A DNA stretch of 64,000 nucleotides, taken from Micromonospora polyrhachis. Its GTDB lineage: Bacteria > Actinomycetota > Actinomycetes > Mycobacteriales > Micromonosporaceae. Made by a program: the position numbers and the translations under genes. This document shows, in pieces, positions 53,359-62,181 of this stretch. The notes under the pieces are model-generated. The model saw nothing but the letters and a program-made list of their open reading frames with translations. It ran no database searches and had not been told where the DNA came from. Each line of letters begins with the position of its first letter. The stretch's first letter is position 1. The stretch is from positions 6,646,501 through 6,710,500 of the forward strand of contig NZ_JACHJW010000001.1 of NCBI RefSeq assembly GCF_014203835.1. Direction: 5' to 3'.

Positions 53359-54314
53359 GCCGCGACGGCGTCACCGTCCCGCCCCTGAATTTCGAGTCCT
53401 ACTACGGCCGCCCCATCATCAAGGCCCCGGTGTGGCGGTGGGACATTCCCGCGTACCTCTTCACCGGCGGCCTGGCCGCCGGCAGTGCGCTGATCGCCGT
53501 CGGCGCGGACCTGACCGGGCGCTCGGCGTTACGCCGGTCCGGCCGGCTCGCGTCGCTGGCCGCGGTCGGGGCCAGCACCTACTTCCTGGTCCATGACCTC
53601 GGCCGTCCGGCCCGCTTCCACCACATGCTGCGGGTGGCCAAACCCACCTCGCCGATGTCGGTGGGCACCTGGATTCTGGCCGTGTTCGGACCGGCGGCCG
53701 GGGCGGCGGCGGTCAGCGAGGTGGGCCCATGGTTGCCCCGACACGGCCTGTTCGGCCTGGCTCGGCGGATAGCGCCCCCGGTCGGCCGGGCCGCCGGTGT
53801 GGTCTCCGCCGCGATGGCACCGGCGCTGGCCACGTACACCGGGGTGTTGCTCGCCGACACCGCGGTGCCCTCCTGGCACGAGGCCTACCCCTGGCTTCCG
53901 TTCCTCTTCTCGGGCAGCGCCCTGGCCGGTGCCGCCGGCCTGAACCTGGTCGCCGCCCCGCGCGCCGAGGCCGGGCCACTGCGCCGCCTGGTCGTGGCCG
54001 CCGCCGGCCTGGAACTGGCCGCTGGCCGCCGGGTCGAACGGATGGGACTGGTCAGCGACCCCTACCGCACCGGCCCGGCCGGGGTCCTGTTGCGTGCGGG
54101 GCGGGCACTGCTGGTGGCCGGAACCGTCGGAGCACTACTCGGCCGGCGTAGCCGGGTGGTGTCGGCGCTGTCCGGCGTGGCCCTGCTCGCCTCCTCGGCG
54201 GCGACCCGGTTCGCCGTCTTCCAGGCCGGACTCACCTCCGCCCGAGACCCGAGATACACCGTCCTCCCGCAGCGGCAGCGGCTGACCGAGGCCGCTGCGG
54301 CAGCCGACAACTGA
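53355..54314 (+). CDS. NrfD/PsrC-type membrane subunit of formate dehydrogenase
   Basis: 319 residues, eight or nine membrane helices. IPAYLFTGGLAAGSALIAVG and DLGRPARFHHMLRVAKPTSPMSVGTWIL (two adjacent blocks) are the NrfD signature for quinone-interacting membrane anchors. Replaces the cytochrome b subunit (FdnI) of the E. coli enzyme. GTG start overlaps the previous TGA (GTGA). Passes electrons to menaquinone, so formate oxidation feeds the respiratory chain. Confidence 0.9.
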   Translation: MSRDGVTVPPLNFESYYGRPIIKAPVWRWDIPAYLFTGGLAAGSALIAVGADLTGRSALRRSGRLASLAAVGASTYFLVHDLGRPARFHHMLRVAKPTSPMSVGTWILAVFGPAAGAAAVSEVGPWLPRHGLFGLARRIAPPVGRAAGVVSAAMAPALATYTGVLLADTAVPSWHEAYPWLPFLFSGSALAGAAGLNLVAAPRAEAGPLRRLVVAAAGLELAAGRRVERMGLVSDPYRTGPAGVLLRAGRALLVAGTVGALLGRRSRVVSALSGVALLASSAATRFAVFQAGLTSARDPRYTVLPQRQRLTEAAAAADN

Positions 54315-54412
54315 ACCGGCTTACCCACCCGGATTACCCCGATCGGGTCGGTCCGTGTCACCGCTGCGTCTTCCGGCCCGGACGCCTGATTCCGCTGGTT
54401 AGAGTGCTCGGT

Positions 54413-54508
54413 GGAGGCGTTCAGGCGGCTGGTGCCCCTCCCGGTCTTCAAAACCGGTGTGGTCCGGGATCCGGGCCGGGCGGGTTCGATTCCCGTCCGC
54501 CTCCGCCA
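54413..54508 (+). tRNA. selC: tRNA-Sec (anticodon UCA)
   Basis: Acceptor arm GGAGGCG (54413-54419) pairs with CGCCTCC (54498-54504), followed by discriminator G and an encoded CCA. The anticodon stem-loop CCGGT-CTTCAAA-ACCGG shows anticodon TCA. The long variable arm GGTCCGG-GAT-CCGGGCC and T arm GCGGG-TTCGATT-CCCGT complete a selenocysteine tRNA. The eighth acceptor pair is T-C, a mismatch. Encoded 90 bases before selA in the same direction. Confidence 0.93.
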
Positions 54509-54597
54509 ATTCAGGACCGTCCGTCTCCGCCAACCCTGGGACCGGACGGCTGCCCTGACGGGATCCGTCCGGGTCCGTCGAGCCGGCGAGGTGAGGC

Positions 54598-55929
54598 ATG
54601 CGCGAAGGGGCGACCGATGCGCGGCGACGTATACCCCGTACCGATCTGGTGTTGACCGATCCGCGCCTGGCCGCCGCCGTGGCCACGTTCGGTCGGGCCC
54701 GGGTCAAGGCGGTCGTCGTCGGGGCGCAGCACCGGGCCCGCCGAGGGGAGATCCGGCCCGAGGAGGTGCCCGATGCGGCAGTGGCGGCGCTGCCCGGCAA
54801 CCGTCCCCGGCCGGTCGTCAACGCCACCGGCGTGCTGCTGCACACCAACCTCGGTCGGGCGGCACTGTCCACGTCGGCCGTGGAGGCGGTGGTCGCCGCC
54901 GCCGGCTACACCGCCGTCGAACTCGACCTGGCGACCGGGCAGCGGGCCCAGCGGGGACGCGAGGCGCTCGCCGCGCTCGCCGCCGCCGTACCGGCGGCGG
55001 CAGCGGTGCACGTGGTGAACAACGGCGCGGCGTCGCTGGTCCTGGCCGCGACGGTGCTCGCCGCCGGTCGGGACATCGTGGTCAGCCGGGGGGAGCTGGT
55101 CGAGATCGGCGACGGGTTCCGCCTGCCGGACCTGCTGGAGAGCACCGGTGCCCGGCTCCGCGAGGTCGGCACCACCAACCGCACCACCCTGGCCGACTAC
55201 TCCTGGGCGGTCGGTGCGGCCACCGGTTTCATCCTCAAGGTCCATCCCTCCAACTTCGTCGTCCGCGGCTTCACCACCGCCGTGCCAGTACGCGAGCTGG
55301 CCACCCTCGGCGTCCCGGTGGTGGCCGACATCGGTTCCGGGCTGCTCGCCCCGGATCCGCTGTTGCCCGACGAGCCGGACGCCGCCTCGATGCTGCGGGC
55401 CGGGGCTGCCCTGGTCACCGCCAGCGGCGACAAGCTGCTCGGCGGGCCGCAGGCCGGCCTGCTGCTGGGTGACGCTGACCTGGTCGAGCGGCTGCGCCAG
55501 CATCCACTGGCCCGCGCGCTGCGGGTGGACAAACTCACCCTCGCCGCCCTGGAGGCGACCCTCCGCGATCAGGACACCCCCACCTGGCAGGCGCTGCGGG
55601 CCGGCCCGGGGCAACTGCACGACCGCGCCGAGCGGCTACGCCAGGCGATCGGCGAAGCCGGTCACAAGACCGAGGTCGTCGGCTCGCTGGCGGTGGTGGG
55701 CGGCGGCGGTGCCCCGGGGGTCGAGCTGGAGTCGTGGGCGCTCGCCCTGCCGGCCCTCTACGCCGAGGCGCTGCGCCAGGGCGATCCACCGGTGCTGGGC
55801 CGGGTCGAACGCGATCGACTACTGCTGGACCTGCGGGGCGTACCCCCCGAACAGGACGACACCCTGCGTCGGGCGGTCCTGCGGGTGCTGCAACGTTGCG
55901 CACCCGACGGTCCGACCCGGAACCGCTGA
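54598..55929 (+). CDS. selA: L-seryl-tRNA(Sec) selenium transferase
   Basis: 443 residues, fold-type I PLP enzyme. VVNATGVLLHTNLGRAALS is the highly conserved opening block, and the PLP lysine is in TASGDKLLGGPQAGLLLG (about residue 279). Converts seryl-tRNA(Sec) to selenocysteinyl-tRNA(Sec) with selenophosphate. ATG 54598, with GGCGAGG 5 bases upstream. Six bases separate it from selB. Confidence 0.97.
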   Translation: MREGATDARRRIPRTDLVLTDPRLAAAVATFGRARVKAVVVGAQHRARRGEIRPEEVPDAAVAALPGNRPRPVVNATGVLLHTNLGRAALSTSAVEAVVAAAGYTAVELDLATGQRAQRGREALAALAAAVPAAAAVHVVNNGAASLVLAATVLAAGRDIVVSRGELVEIGDGFRLPDLLESTGARLREVGTTNRTTLADYSWAVGAATGFILKVHPSNFVVRGFTTAVPVRELATLGVPVVADIGSGLLAPDPLLPDEPDAASMLRAGAALVTASGDKLLGGPQAGLLLGDADLVERLRQHPLARALRVDKLTLAALEATLRDQDTPTWQALRAGPGQLHDRAERLRQAIGEAGHKTEVVGSLAVVGGGGAPGVELESWALALPALYAEALRQGDPPVLGRVERDRLLLDLRGVPPEQDDTLRRAVLRVLQRCAPDGPTRNR

Positions 55930-55935
55930 GCAGTC

Positions 55936-57705
55936 GTGCGGGTCGTCGCGACCGCCGGGCACGTCGACCACGGCAAGTCCACCCTCGTCCGGGCGCTGAC
56001 CGGGATGGAACCGGACCGCTGGGCCGAGGAACGTCGCCGGGGCATGACGATCGATCTGGGCTTCGCCTGGACCACGCTGCCGTCCGGTCAGGTCATGGCG
56101 TTCGTGGACGTGCCGGGGCACGAGCGGTTCGTGTCGAACATGCTCGCCGGGGTCGGCCCGGTACCTGCCGTGTTGCTGGTCGTCGCCGCCGACGAGGGTT
56201 GGATGCCACAGTCCAGCGAACACCTGGCGGCGTTGGACGCGCTCGGTGTCGGGCACGGCCTGCTCGTGGTGACCCGAGCCGATCTGGCCGACCCGCGACC
56301 CGCCACCCGGCAGGCCCGCACCGAACTGGCCGGCACCGCACTGCGCGACGTCGAGGCGGTTGCCGTCAGCAGCGTCACCGGGGCCGGTCTGATCGAGTTG
56401 CGGAGCGCGCTGGACCGGCTCGCCGGGCGGATGCCACCCCCGCCGTCGTCCACCCCGGTACGGCTGTGGGTGGACCGGGTGTTCACCGTCGCCGGTAGCG
56501 GCACGGTGGTCACCGGCACCCTGGGCGGAGGCCGGTTGCAGGTCGACGACGAACTGGAACTCGGCACCACCGGTCGTCGGGTCCGGGTCCGGGCGCTTCA
56601 GTCGTTGGGCGCACCGGTCGACCGGGTCAACGGGGTGGCCCGGGTGGCGGTCAACCTACGTGGGGTCGCCCGGGACCAGGTGGCCCGGGGCGACGCGTTG
56701 CTCACCCCGGGACGGTTCCAGCCGACCGACCTGGTCGACGTGCGGCTGGTCGGTGACCCGGTGAGCGCTGTGCCGGCCACGCTGACGTTGCACATCGGTT
56801 CGGCCGCGGTGCCAGTGCGGGTACGGCCACTGGGGGCCGACACCATCCGGTTGCGGCTGGCCCGGCCGGTGCCGCTGCACGTGGGTGACCGGGCGTTGCT
56901 GCGGGACCCCGGCAGGCATCGGGTGGTGGGGGGCGGGACCGTGCTCGACGTCGTACCGCCACCTTTGACCCGACGGGGCGCGGCGGCGCAGCGGGCAGTC
57001 GTACTGGCCACGATGGACGGGACGCCGGACGAAGTCGGCGAGTTGGCCCGACGGGGCCCGTCGCGCCGCGGCGACCTGGAGCGGATGGGGGTACGGGTCG
57101 GCACCACGCCCGTGGCGGGGGACTGGCATGTCGACGACGCGTACTCGCGGGAGCTTCGTCGTCGCGCGGTCGATCAGGTGTGTCGGTATGCCGCTGACCA
57201 TCCGCTGGAGCCGGGCATGCCGGTGGAGACGCTGCGCCGAACGCTTGGCCTGCCCGACCGAGCCCTCGTCTCGGCGTTGGTGGCGCCACCCCTGGTGGCC
57301 AGTGCCGGTCGGGTCAGCCTGGCCGGGCCGGAAACCGGGCTGCCCGCCGGGCTGCTGCGGGCAGTCGAGCGTCTGCGGGCCGACCTGACCGTCCGGCCGT
57401 TCCTCGCCCCGGAGGCGGCCCGACTGGTGGAGCTGGGCCTGGGCCGCCGGGAGATCGGCGCGGCGGTTCGGGCCGGGGCGTTGTTGCGGCTGGCGGAGAA
57501 CGTCGTGCTGCTGCCCGGCGCCCCGGACGCGGCGGTACGGGTATTGGCCGGCCTGCCGCAGCCGTTCACGCTCAGCGCCGCGCGACGGGCGTTGGACACG
57601 ACCCGCCGGATCGCCGTGCCGTTGCTGGAGTTGCTGGATCGTCGGGGTGTGACCCGGCGGCTGCCGGACGACGCCCGGGTCGTGGTGACACCGCCGCCAA
57701 GCTGA
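55936..57705 (+). CDS. selB: Selenocysteine-specific elongation factor SelB
   Basis: 589 residues. GTPase with G1 GHVDHGKST (residues 8-16), G3 DVPGHERF, G4 TRAD (in place of NKxD), followed by EF-Tu-like domains 2 and 3 (TVAGSGTVVTGTLGGG) and C-terminal winged-helix repeats from about residue 380 that bind SECIS RNA. Delivers Sec-tRNA to UGA codons. GTG 55936; same operon as selA. Confidence 0.97.
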   Translation: MRVVATAGHVDHGKSTLVRALTGMEPDRWAEERRRGMTIDLGFAWTTLPSGQVMAFVDVPGHERFVSNMLAGVGPVPAVLLVVAADEGWMPQSSEHLAALDALGVGHGLLVVTRADLADPRPATRQARTELAGTALRDVEAVAVSSVTGAGLIELRSALDRLAGRMPPPPSSTPVRLWVDRVFTVAGSGTVVTGTLGGGRLQVDDELELGTTGRRVRVRALQSLGAPVDRVNGVARVAVNLRGVARDQVARGDALLTPGRFQPTDLVDVRLVGDPVSAVPATLTLHIGSAAVPVRVRPLGADTIRLRLARPVPLHVGDRALLRDPGRHRVVGGGTVLDVVPPPLTRRGAAAQRAVVLATMDGTPDEVGELARRGPSRRGDLERMGVRVGTTPVAGDWHVDDAYSRELRRRAVDQVCRYAADHPLEPGMPVETLRRTLGLPDRALVSALVAPPLVASAGRVSLAGPETGLPAGLLRAVERLRADLTVRPFLAPEAARLVELGLGRREIGAAVRAGALLRLAENVVLLPGAPDAAVRVLAGLPQPFTLSAARRALDTTRRIAVPLLELLDRRGVTRRLPDDARVVVTPPPS

Positions 57706-57784
57706 TGGTGGACCGACGAAATCTGAGTGCAACCCTTCGGTGCCGTTGCTGGTCCTTTCCATGACGACGTTGCGAAGGAGTGCA

Positions 57785-58306
57785 ATGGATGGACAGGATG
57801 CCGTTCACCAGGCGTATCAGGCCTACTACCACCGATTAGTCGGCCAACTCTACGGACTCACCGGCGATCTGCCCGAGGCGCAGGACGTGGTGCACGAGGC
57901 GTACGCACGAGCGCTGGCCAGCCCGGCCCGGTTTCTCGACCTGAATGATCCGGAGAAGTGGCTGCGTACCGTGGCGATGAACGTGGCCCGTAGCCGCTTC
58001 CGACGTCGCTGGGTGTTCGACCGGCTGCTCCGGTCCGGCCGGGTGGACCGCCCCGACGACACTCTGCCCGGGCTGTCGCCCGACCATGTCGCGCTGGTTG
58101 CGGCGCTGCGCAAGCTCAACCGGCCGACCCGGGAGGCGGTGGTGCTCCACCACCTGGCCGATCTGTCGGTGGAGGAAGTGGCCGACACCCTGGAGGTCCC
58201 GGTCGGCACGGTCAAGGCGCGGCTGTCCCGGGGACGGGCCGCACTCGCCCGGCTGCTGTCTGACAACCCTGGGACCATGAGAAAGGAGACGGTACGTCAT
58301 GCCTGA
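57785..58306 (+). CDS. SigE-family ECF RNA polymerase sigma factor
   Basis: 173 residues. Region 2: YYHRLVGQLYGLTGDLPEAQ and ASPARFLDLNDPEKWLRTVA; region 4: LNRPTREAVVLHHLADLSVE with EEVADTLEVPVGTVKARLSR. AAGGAG is 5-6 bases before ATG 57785, fixing the start. Overlaps the next gene by 8 bases, so the Asp-box membrane protein is its likely partner or regulator. Confidence 0.92.
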   Translation: MDGQDAVHQAYQAYYHRLVGQLYGLTGDLPEAQDVVHEAYARALASPARFLDLNDPEKWLRTVAMNVARSRFRRRWVFDRLLRSGRVDRPDDTLPGLSPDHVALVAALRKLNRPTREAVVLHHLADLSVEEVADTLEVPVGTVKARLSRGRAALARLLSDNPGTMRKETVRHA

Positions 58307-59591
58307 ACCGGACTACCACGGTCTGCGGGACCAGGCCGCCCGTTCCGCCCACCAGCCGGCGTTCGAGACGGTGCGGAAACGCGCGGGCCGACTGCGTGCC
58401 CGCCGCCGGATGAAAGCTGCGACCGTGGGGGTGGCGGTGGCCGCGCTGCTCGGTATCGGGGGTTTCGCCGTGTTGCCGCCGGCAACCACTGACCCGGACC
58501 GGGTGGCGGCCCTACCATCGTCCAGCACGCCAGGGGATGATTCCCGGCCGCGGCTTCTCTGGCTGGCGGTGGGGGGTGACGCCAGCCATCTGTACACGGT
58601 GGCCTCCGACTGCATGGAATGCCCCTTCACGTTGAAGTCATCGTCGGACGGGGGGCGGAGCTGGCGGGAGCGGCCCGGGTATCGGGAGTTCCAGAACATG
58701 GCACCGCAGAACCTCAAGGTCCTTGGCCCTGAGATTCTGTTCACCAGCGATGCCGTCAAGCAGCCCGGCGGATCGTCGAGCCCGTTGTCCCTTCAGGACA
58801 GGTTGATGAAGGGCCCGTTCAAACAGCGATACTGGATCAGTGTCGACGACGGGGTGAGTTGGTCGGAGATGACCACCACTACCACGACGGTTGGCGCGGC
58901 CCCTGTCAACGGCGGCTTCGACATGCAGCGTCTGGGCGAGAAGCTCTTGCTCTGTGTGGTCGATCCCGCCAACCGGCAAATCGCGCCGCTGGCCACGCAA
59001 CCGCCGCTGGTCGAGTTCGAACTGGTCGGCACTCCGGCAAAGGCCGGAGTGTGGGTTCAGGGCTACGACCCCGCCACTCGTCGTCCGGCCGTTGCGGTGA
59101 GCCGGGATCGCGGAGTGACCTGGGAGGTGTCGGTCTTCGAGGCGGAGGCACCCGCACGAGCGGTCGGGGGTCTCACTCCAGCGATGTACCTGCCCAATGT
59201 CGCCACCACCGACGGCCGGACGGCCTATGCCGTCTTCATCGACGACAGTCGGACCCAGCGGGTCTACCGCAGTACCGACGCCGGCCGGACCTGGGCTCGT
59301 ACCAACCCGGACGGCCGGATCACGCAGCTTTCGCTGGCGGGTCCGGAGTCGTACGTCACCCCGGACGGGTCCCACGTGCTGACTGCCCAGCATCCCAGTG
59401 CCGGTTACGTGTTGTTGGCCAGTCGGGACGGACGTACCTACGCGCCGCTGGCGGACACGGGTCTGCCACCGGCCATCACAGGGTCGCCCGGTGTGGGCGA
59501 GATCGCGGAAGGTCGCTACTTCTACCTGACGCGTGAACAGCTCTACCTGTCCGACGACGGCATGCGCTGGTGGCCGGTCGCCGGGCTGTAA
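58299..59591 (+). CDS. Membrane-anchored Asp-box (BNR-like) repeat protein, putative anti-sigma partner
   Basis: 430 residues. Short basic cytoplasmic N-terminus (about 38), one membrane helix (AATVGVAVAALLGIGGFAVL), then an extracellular beta-propeller with five Asp-box motifs: SSDGGRSW, SVDDGVSW, SRDRGVTW, STDAGRTW and SDDGMRW. Position directly behind an ECF sigma gene suggests the small cytoplasmic part could hold the sigma factor and the propeller could sense a surface ligand (inference). No zinc anti-sigma motif. GAAAGGAG before ATG. Confidence 0.82.
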   Translation: MPEPDYHGLRDQAARSAHQPAFETVRKRAGRLRARRRMKAATVGVAVAALLGIGGFAVLPPATTDPDRVAALPSSSTPGDDSRPRLLWLAVGGDASHLYTVASDCMECPFTLKSSSDGGRSWRERPGYREFQNMAPQNLKVLGPEILFTSDAVKQPGGSSSPLSLQDRLMKGPFKQRYWISVDDGVSWSEMTTTTTTVGAAPVNGGFDMQRLGEKLLLCVVDPANRQIAPLATQPPLVEFELVGTPAKAGVWVQGYDPATRRPAVAVSRDRGVTWEVSVFEAEAPARAVGGLTPAMYLPNVATTDGRTAYAVFIDDSRTQRVYRSTDAGRTWARTNPDGRITQLSLAGPESYVTPDGSHVLTAQHPSAGYVLLASRDGRTYAPLADTGLPPAITGSPGVGEIAEGRYFYLTREQLYLSDDGMRWWPVAGL

Positions 59592-59674
59592 CCGGCGGGC
59601 AGGGCGGCCCGGACCGGACTGATTCGGCGGCGAACGCCGATCGGTACCGGTTCGGGCCGCCTAGCGTGGGACCC

Positions 59675-59872
59675 ATGGATCCTGCGGCGACGTGGCGGGA
59701 CAAGAACCACCGGTGGCGGATCGAGGCATACCGGGCGCCGGACCTGCGGTTCGCCATCTATGCCACGAACGGGCTGACCGAGTCGGCACCGTTGTGGTTG
59801 TTCGGTATGCCGGCGCTGGCCCGCTGGCTGACCATCCAGAGCATCAGCCTGGATGACCTGGAGAGCGGCTGA
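59675..59872 (+). CDS. Small hypothetical protein, 65 aa
   Basis: 65 residues with five tryptophans: WRDKNHRWRIEAYRAPDLRF, AIYATNGLTESAPLWLFGMP, LARWLTIQSISLDDLE. A beta-hairpin then a helix; no membrane segment. TAGCGT (59662-59667) is 7 bases before ATG, a leaderless signature, and codon bias is typical. Function unknown. Confidence 0.68.
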   Translation: MDPAATWRDKNHRWRIEAYRAPDLRFAIYATNGLTESAPLWLFGMPALARWLTIQSISLDDLESG

Positions 59873-59889
59873 TTGCGTAGCTTTCCTTC

Positions 59890-59918
59890 TTGACCGTCGT
59901 GTATGACGTAGGTAACTT
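59890..59918 (+). promoter_or_regulatory. Housekeeping-type promoter of namZ
   Basis: TTGACC (59890-59895), 17 bases, TAACTT (59913-59918): near-consensus -35/-10 pair, with 35 bases of leader before a GGAGG ribosome site and the TTG start at 59960. Confidence 0.75.
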
Positions 59919-59959
59919 TCGGGGCGTCTCCCTGCCGGGTCGATTGACGGAGGTACGCC

Positions 59960-61255
59960 TTGGAACGCAGGAATTTCCTCACCGCCACCGCTGCCGCGGG
60001 TGCCCTCGGCGTCACCGCTACGACGGTCGCGGGCACCCCCGCCTCGGCCGGAGGCCGGGGCCGAGGCGTGCAGACCGGTCTGGACGTACTCGTCGCCTCC
60101 CGGTTCGCCGTACTCGCCGGCCAGCGGGTCGGCGTGATCTCCAACCCGACCGGGGTCGACTCGGACTACCGGCACCTGGTCGACCTCATGCACGAGTCCG
60201 GTCGGGTCCAGTTGACCGCCGCGTTCGGTCCGGAGCACGGTTTTCGGGGGTCCGCCCAGGCCGGCGGCAGTGAGGGGACCGGGACCGACGCCCGCACCGG
60301 CGTTACCGTCTACGACGCCTACGGCGCGTCCCAGGCCAAGTGGGCCGAGCTGATCACCAGGGCCGACGTCGACACGGTCGTCTTCGACATCCAGGACGTC
60401 GGTGCCCGGTTCTACACCTACATCTGGACGATGTACGACTCGATGGTCGCCGCCGCCCGGCTCGGCCGCCGGTACGTCGTCCTCGACCGGCCCAACCCGA
60501 TCGGCGGACGGGCGTACGGGCCGATGATGACGGCCCCCTACACCTCGGGGGTGGGCAAGAAGGAGATCGTCCAGCAACACGGGATGACCGTCGGTGAGCT
60601 GGCCCGGTTCTTCAACGGCGAGTTCCTCCCCGCCGAGGCGGGCCGTCCGGTCGACCTGCACGTGGTCACCTGCCGGCACTGGAAGCGGGACCGGCTCGCC
60701 GCCGAGACCGGGGTGCCGTGGGTGATGCCCAGCCCCAACATGCCGACGGTGGACACCGCCCTGGTCTATCCGGGCACCGGCCTCTTCGAGGGGGTTGCCT
60801 CGATCACCGAGGGGCGGGGCACGTCTCGCCCGTTCGAGCTGATCGGTGGCCTGGCCACCGACTTCGACTACCACTGGTCCGACCGGCTCAACGCCCGGAA
60901 CCTACCGGGCGTACGGTTCCGCGAGGCGTACTTCTCACCCACCTCGGCCGGCCAGAAACCGCAGCTGCTGAACAAGCTCTGCGCGGGAGTGGAGGTCAAG
61001 GTCGTCGATCCAGCCCGTTACGACCCGATCCGTACTGCGGTGGCGATGCTCGTGGAGGCCCGGAAATATCCGGCCTTCGCGTGGCGGGCCGACACTTGGG
61101 ACGCCGTCCGCCCGTACTGGATCGACAAGCTGACCGGGTCCACTCGGCTCCGGACGATGATCGATGCCGGCGCGGATGTCGCGGACGTGGTGGGTGCCTG
61201 GTCGACCGAGCTGACGGCGTTCAACCGGCAGCGCGCCCCGTACCTACTCTACTGA
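59960..61255 (+). CDS. namZ: Exo-beta-N-acetylmuramidase NamZ-family (DUF1343, GH171)
   Basis: 431 residues with a Tat signal (ERRNFLTATAAAGALGVTAT). Family blocks: GVISNPTGVDSDYRHLVDLM, FGPEHGFRGSAQAGG, DIQDVGARFYTYIWTMYDSM, VVLDRPNPIGG and WVMPSPNMPTVDTALVYPGTGLFEG (two adjacent blocks), with the Glu of PEHGF a likely catalytic residue. NamZ removes terminal N-acetylmuramic acid from peptidoglycan fragments. TTG 59960 has GGAGG 8 bases upstream. Fits the cell-wall theme of the window. Confidence 0.93.
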   Translation: MERRNFLTATAAAGALGVTATTVAGTPASAGGRGRGVQTGLDVLVASRFAVLAGQRVGVISNPTGVDSDYRHLVDLMHESGRVQLTAAFGPEHGFRGSAQAGGSEGTGTDARTGVTVYDAYGASQAKWAELITRADVDTVVFDIQDVGARFYTYIWTMYDSMVAAARLGRRYVVLDRPNPIGGRAYGPMMTAPYTSGVGKKEIVQQHGMTVGELARFFNGEFLPAEAGRPVDLHVVTCRHWKRDRLAAETGVPWVMPSPNMPTVDTALVYPGTGLFEGVASITEGRGTSRPFELIGGLATDFDYHWSDRLNARNLPGVRFREAYFSPTSAGQKPQLLNKLCAGVEVKVVDPARYDPIRTAVAMLVEARKYPAFAWRADTWDAVRPYWIDKLTGSTRLRTMIDAGADVADVVGAWSTELTAFNRQRAPYLLY

Positions 61256-61284
61256 TCGGCGGGGAAGCGCGGTCGGCACCAGAG

Positions 61285-61320
61285 CGGTGGCCCGTTCCGG
61301 AGTTCCGGAACGGGCCACCG
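61285..61320 (+). terminator. Perfect 16-bp bidirectional terminator
   Basis: CGGTGGCCCGTTCCGG (61285-61300), loop AGTT, exact complement (61305-61320), between the convergent namZ and DJ-1/PfpI genes. Confidence 0.88.
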
Positions 61321-61329
61321 ACGGTTGGC

Positions 61330-61911
61330 TCAGATGGAGGTCAACTGGCCGACGTGCAGTCCCTCGGAGAACTCCTCGACCAGCTTCGCGCCGAACGCGG
61401 GTAGGTCCGCCGGGCCGCGACTGGTGACCAGGCCCGCGTCGGTGTGTACCGGCTCGTCCACCCAGATGCCGCCGGCGTTGGTGATGTCACTGCGCAGGCT
61501 CGGGAAGGACGTCAACGTCCGTCCGTTGATTACATCCGCCTCGACCAACAGCCACGGGCCGTGGCAGATCGCGGCCACTGGCTTCTCCTGCTCGAAGAAG
61601 GTACGGACGAAGACCACCGCCGTCGGGTCCAGGCGTAGCCGGTCCGCGTTCGAGACCCCACCCGGTAGTACCAGGGCGTCGTAGTCGGAGGCGTCCGCCT
61701 CGGACACCGTGAGGTCCACCTCGTACTCGGCGGACGGGTTGATGTCCTGCCGTACCGACTGGACCGGTTCCGGATGGGTGGAGATCAGATCCACCTGCGC
61801 GCCGGCCTGTTCGGCAGCGGCCCGCGACTGGGTGTATTCCACTTCCTCCACCCCGTCGGCCGCGAGGAACGCCACTGTCTTGCCCATCAAGGGAGTGTGC
61901 TGTGCGGTCAT
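61330..61911 (-). CDS. DJ-1/PfpI family protein
   Basis: 193 residues. Nucleophile elbow with Cys in VAAICHGPWLLVEA and Glu in DGVEEVEYTQSR; LVLPGGVSNADRLRLDP completes the family pattern. Members act as deglycases, proteases or chaperones, commonly stress-related; closest in appearance to general stress protein 18 type. ATG 61911 with GGAGGAGAC upstream. Confidence 0.93.
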   Translation of the reverse strand: MTAQHTPLMGKTVAFLAADGVEEVEYTQSRAAAEQAGAQVDLISTHPEPVQSVRQDINPSAEYEVDLTVSEADASDYDALVLPGGVSNADRLRLDPTAVVFVRTFFEQEKPVAAICHGPWLLVEADVINGRTLTSFPSLRSDITNAGGIWVDEPVHTDAGLVTSRGPADLPAFGAKLVEEFSEGLHVGQLTSI

Positions 61912-62075
61912 GATGCCGTCTCCTCCCGCGGCGCGGGTCGACTACGGTGGCCGCGCCGCTGCCGGTGGCCTTCCCCGAGGCCACCGAGCACAAACCGTCG
62001 CTGCTGTTCTGCCTGATGGTGCTCTGCCAGGGGCGGGAGTGGGCTCGTTTCATCAACCTGCCTGCCTGGTTCGTC

Positions 62076-62119
62076 GGGGTGCCGCTTATTCGCCCATGGG
62101 GGTGCCGCTTATTCGCCCA
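62076..62119. repeat. Two-copy 23-bp-period direct repeat
   Basis: GGGGTGCCGCTTATTCGCCC plus one base occurs at 62076-62096 and again at 62099-62119, identical. It lies upstream of the small membrane protein gene, in a gap (61912-62181) holding no other gene. Confidence 0.85.
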
Positions 62120-62181
62120 GTGGTGGGAAGCGGTTGATGAACGCCCAGGCAGTAGGGCATATCAGCTCTAACGTGAATTTC

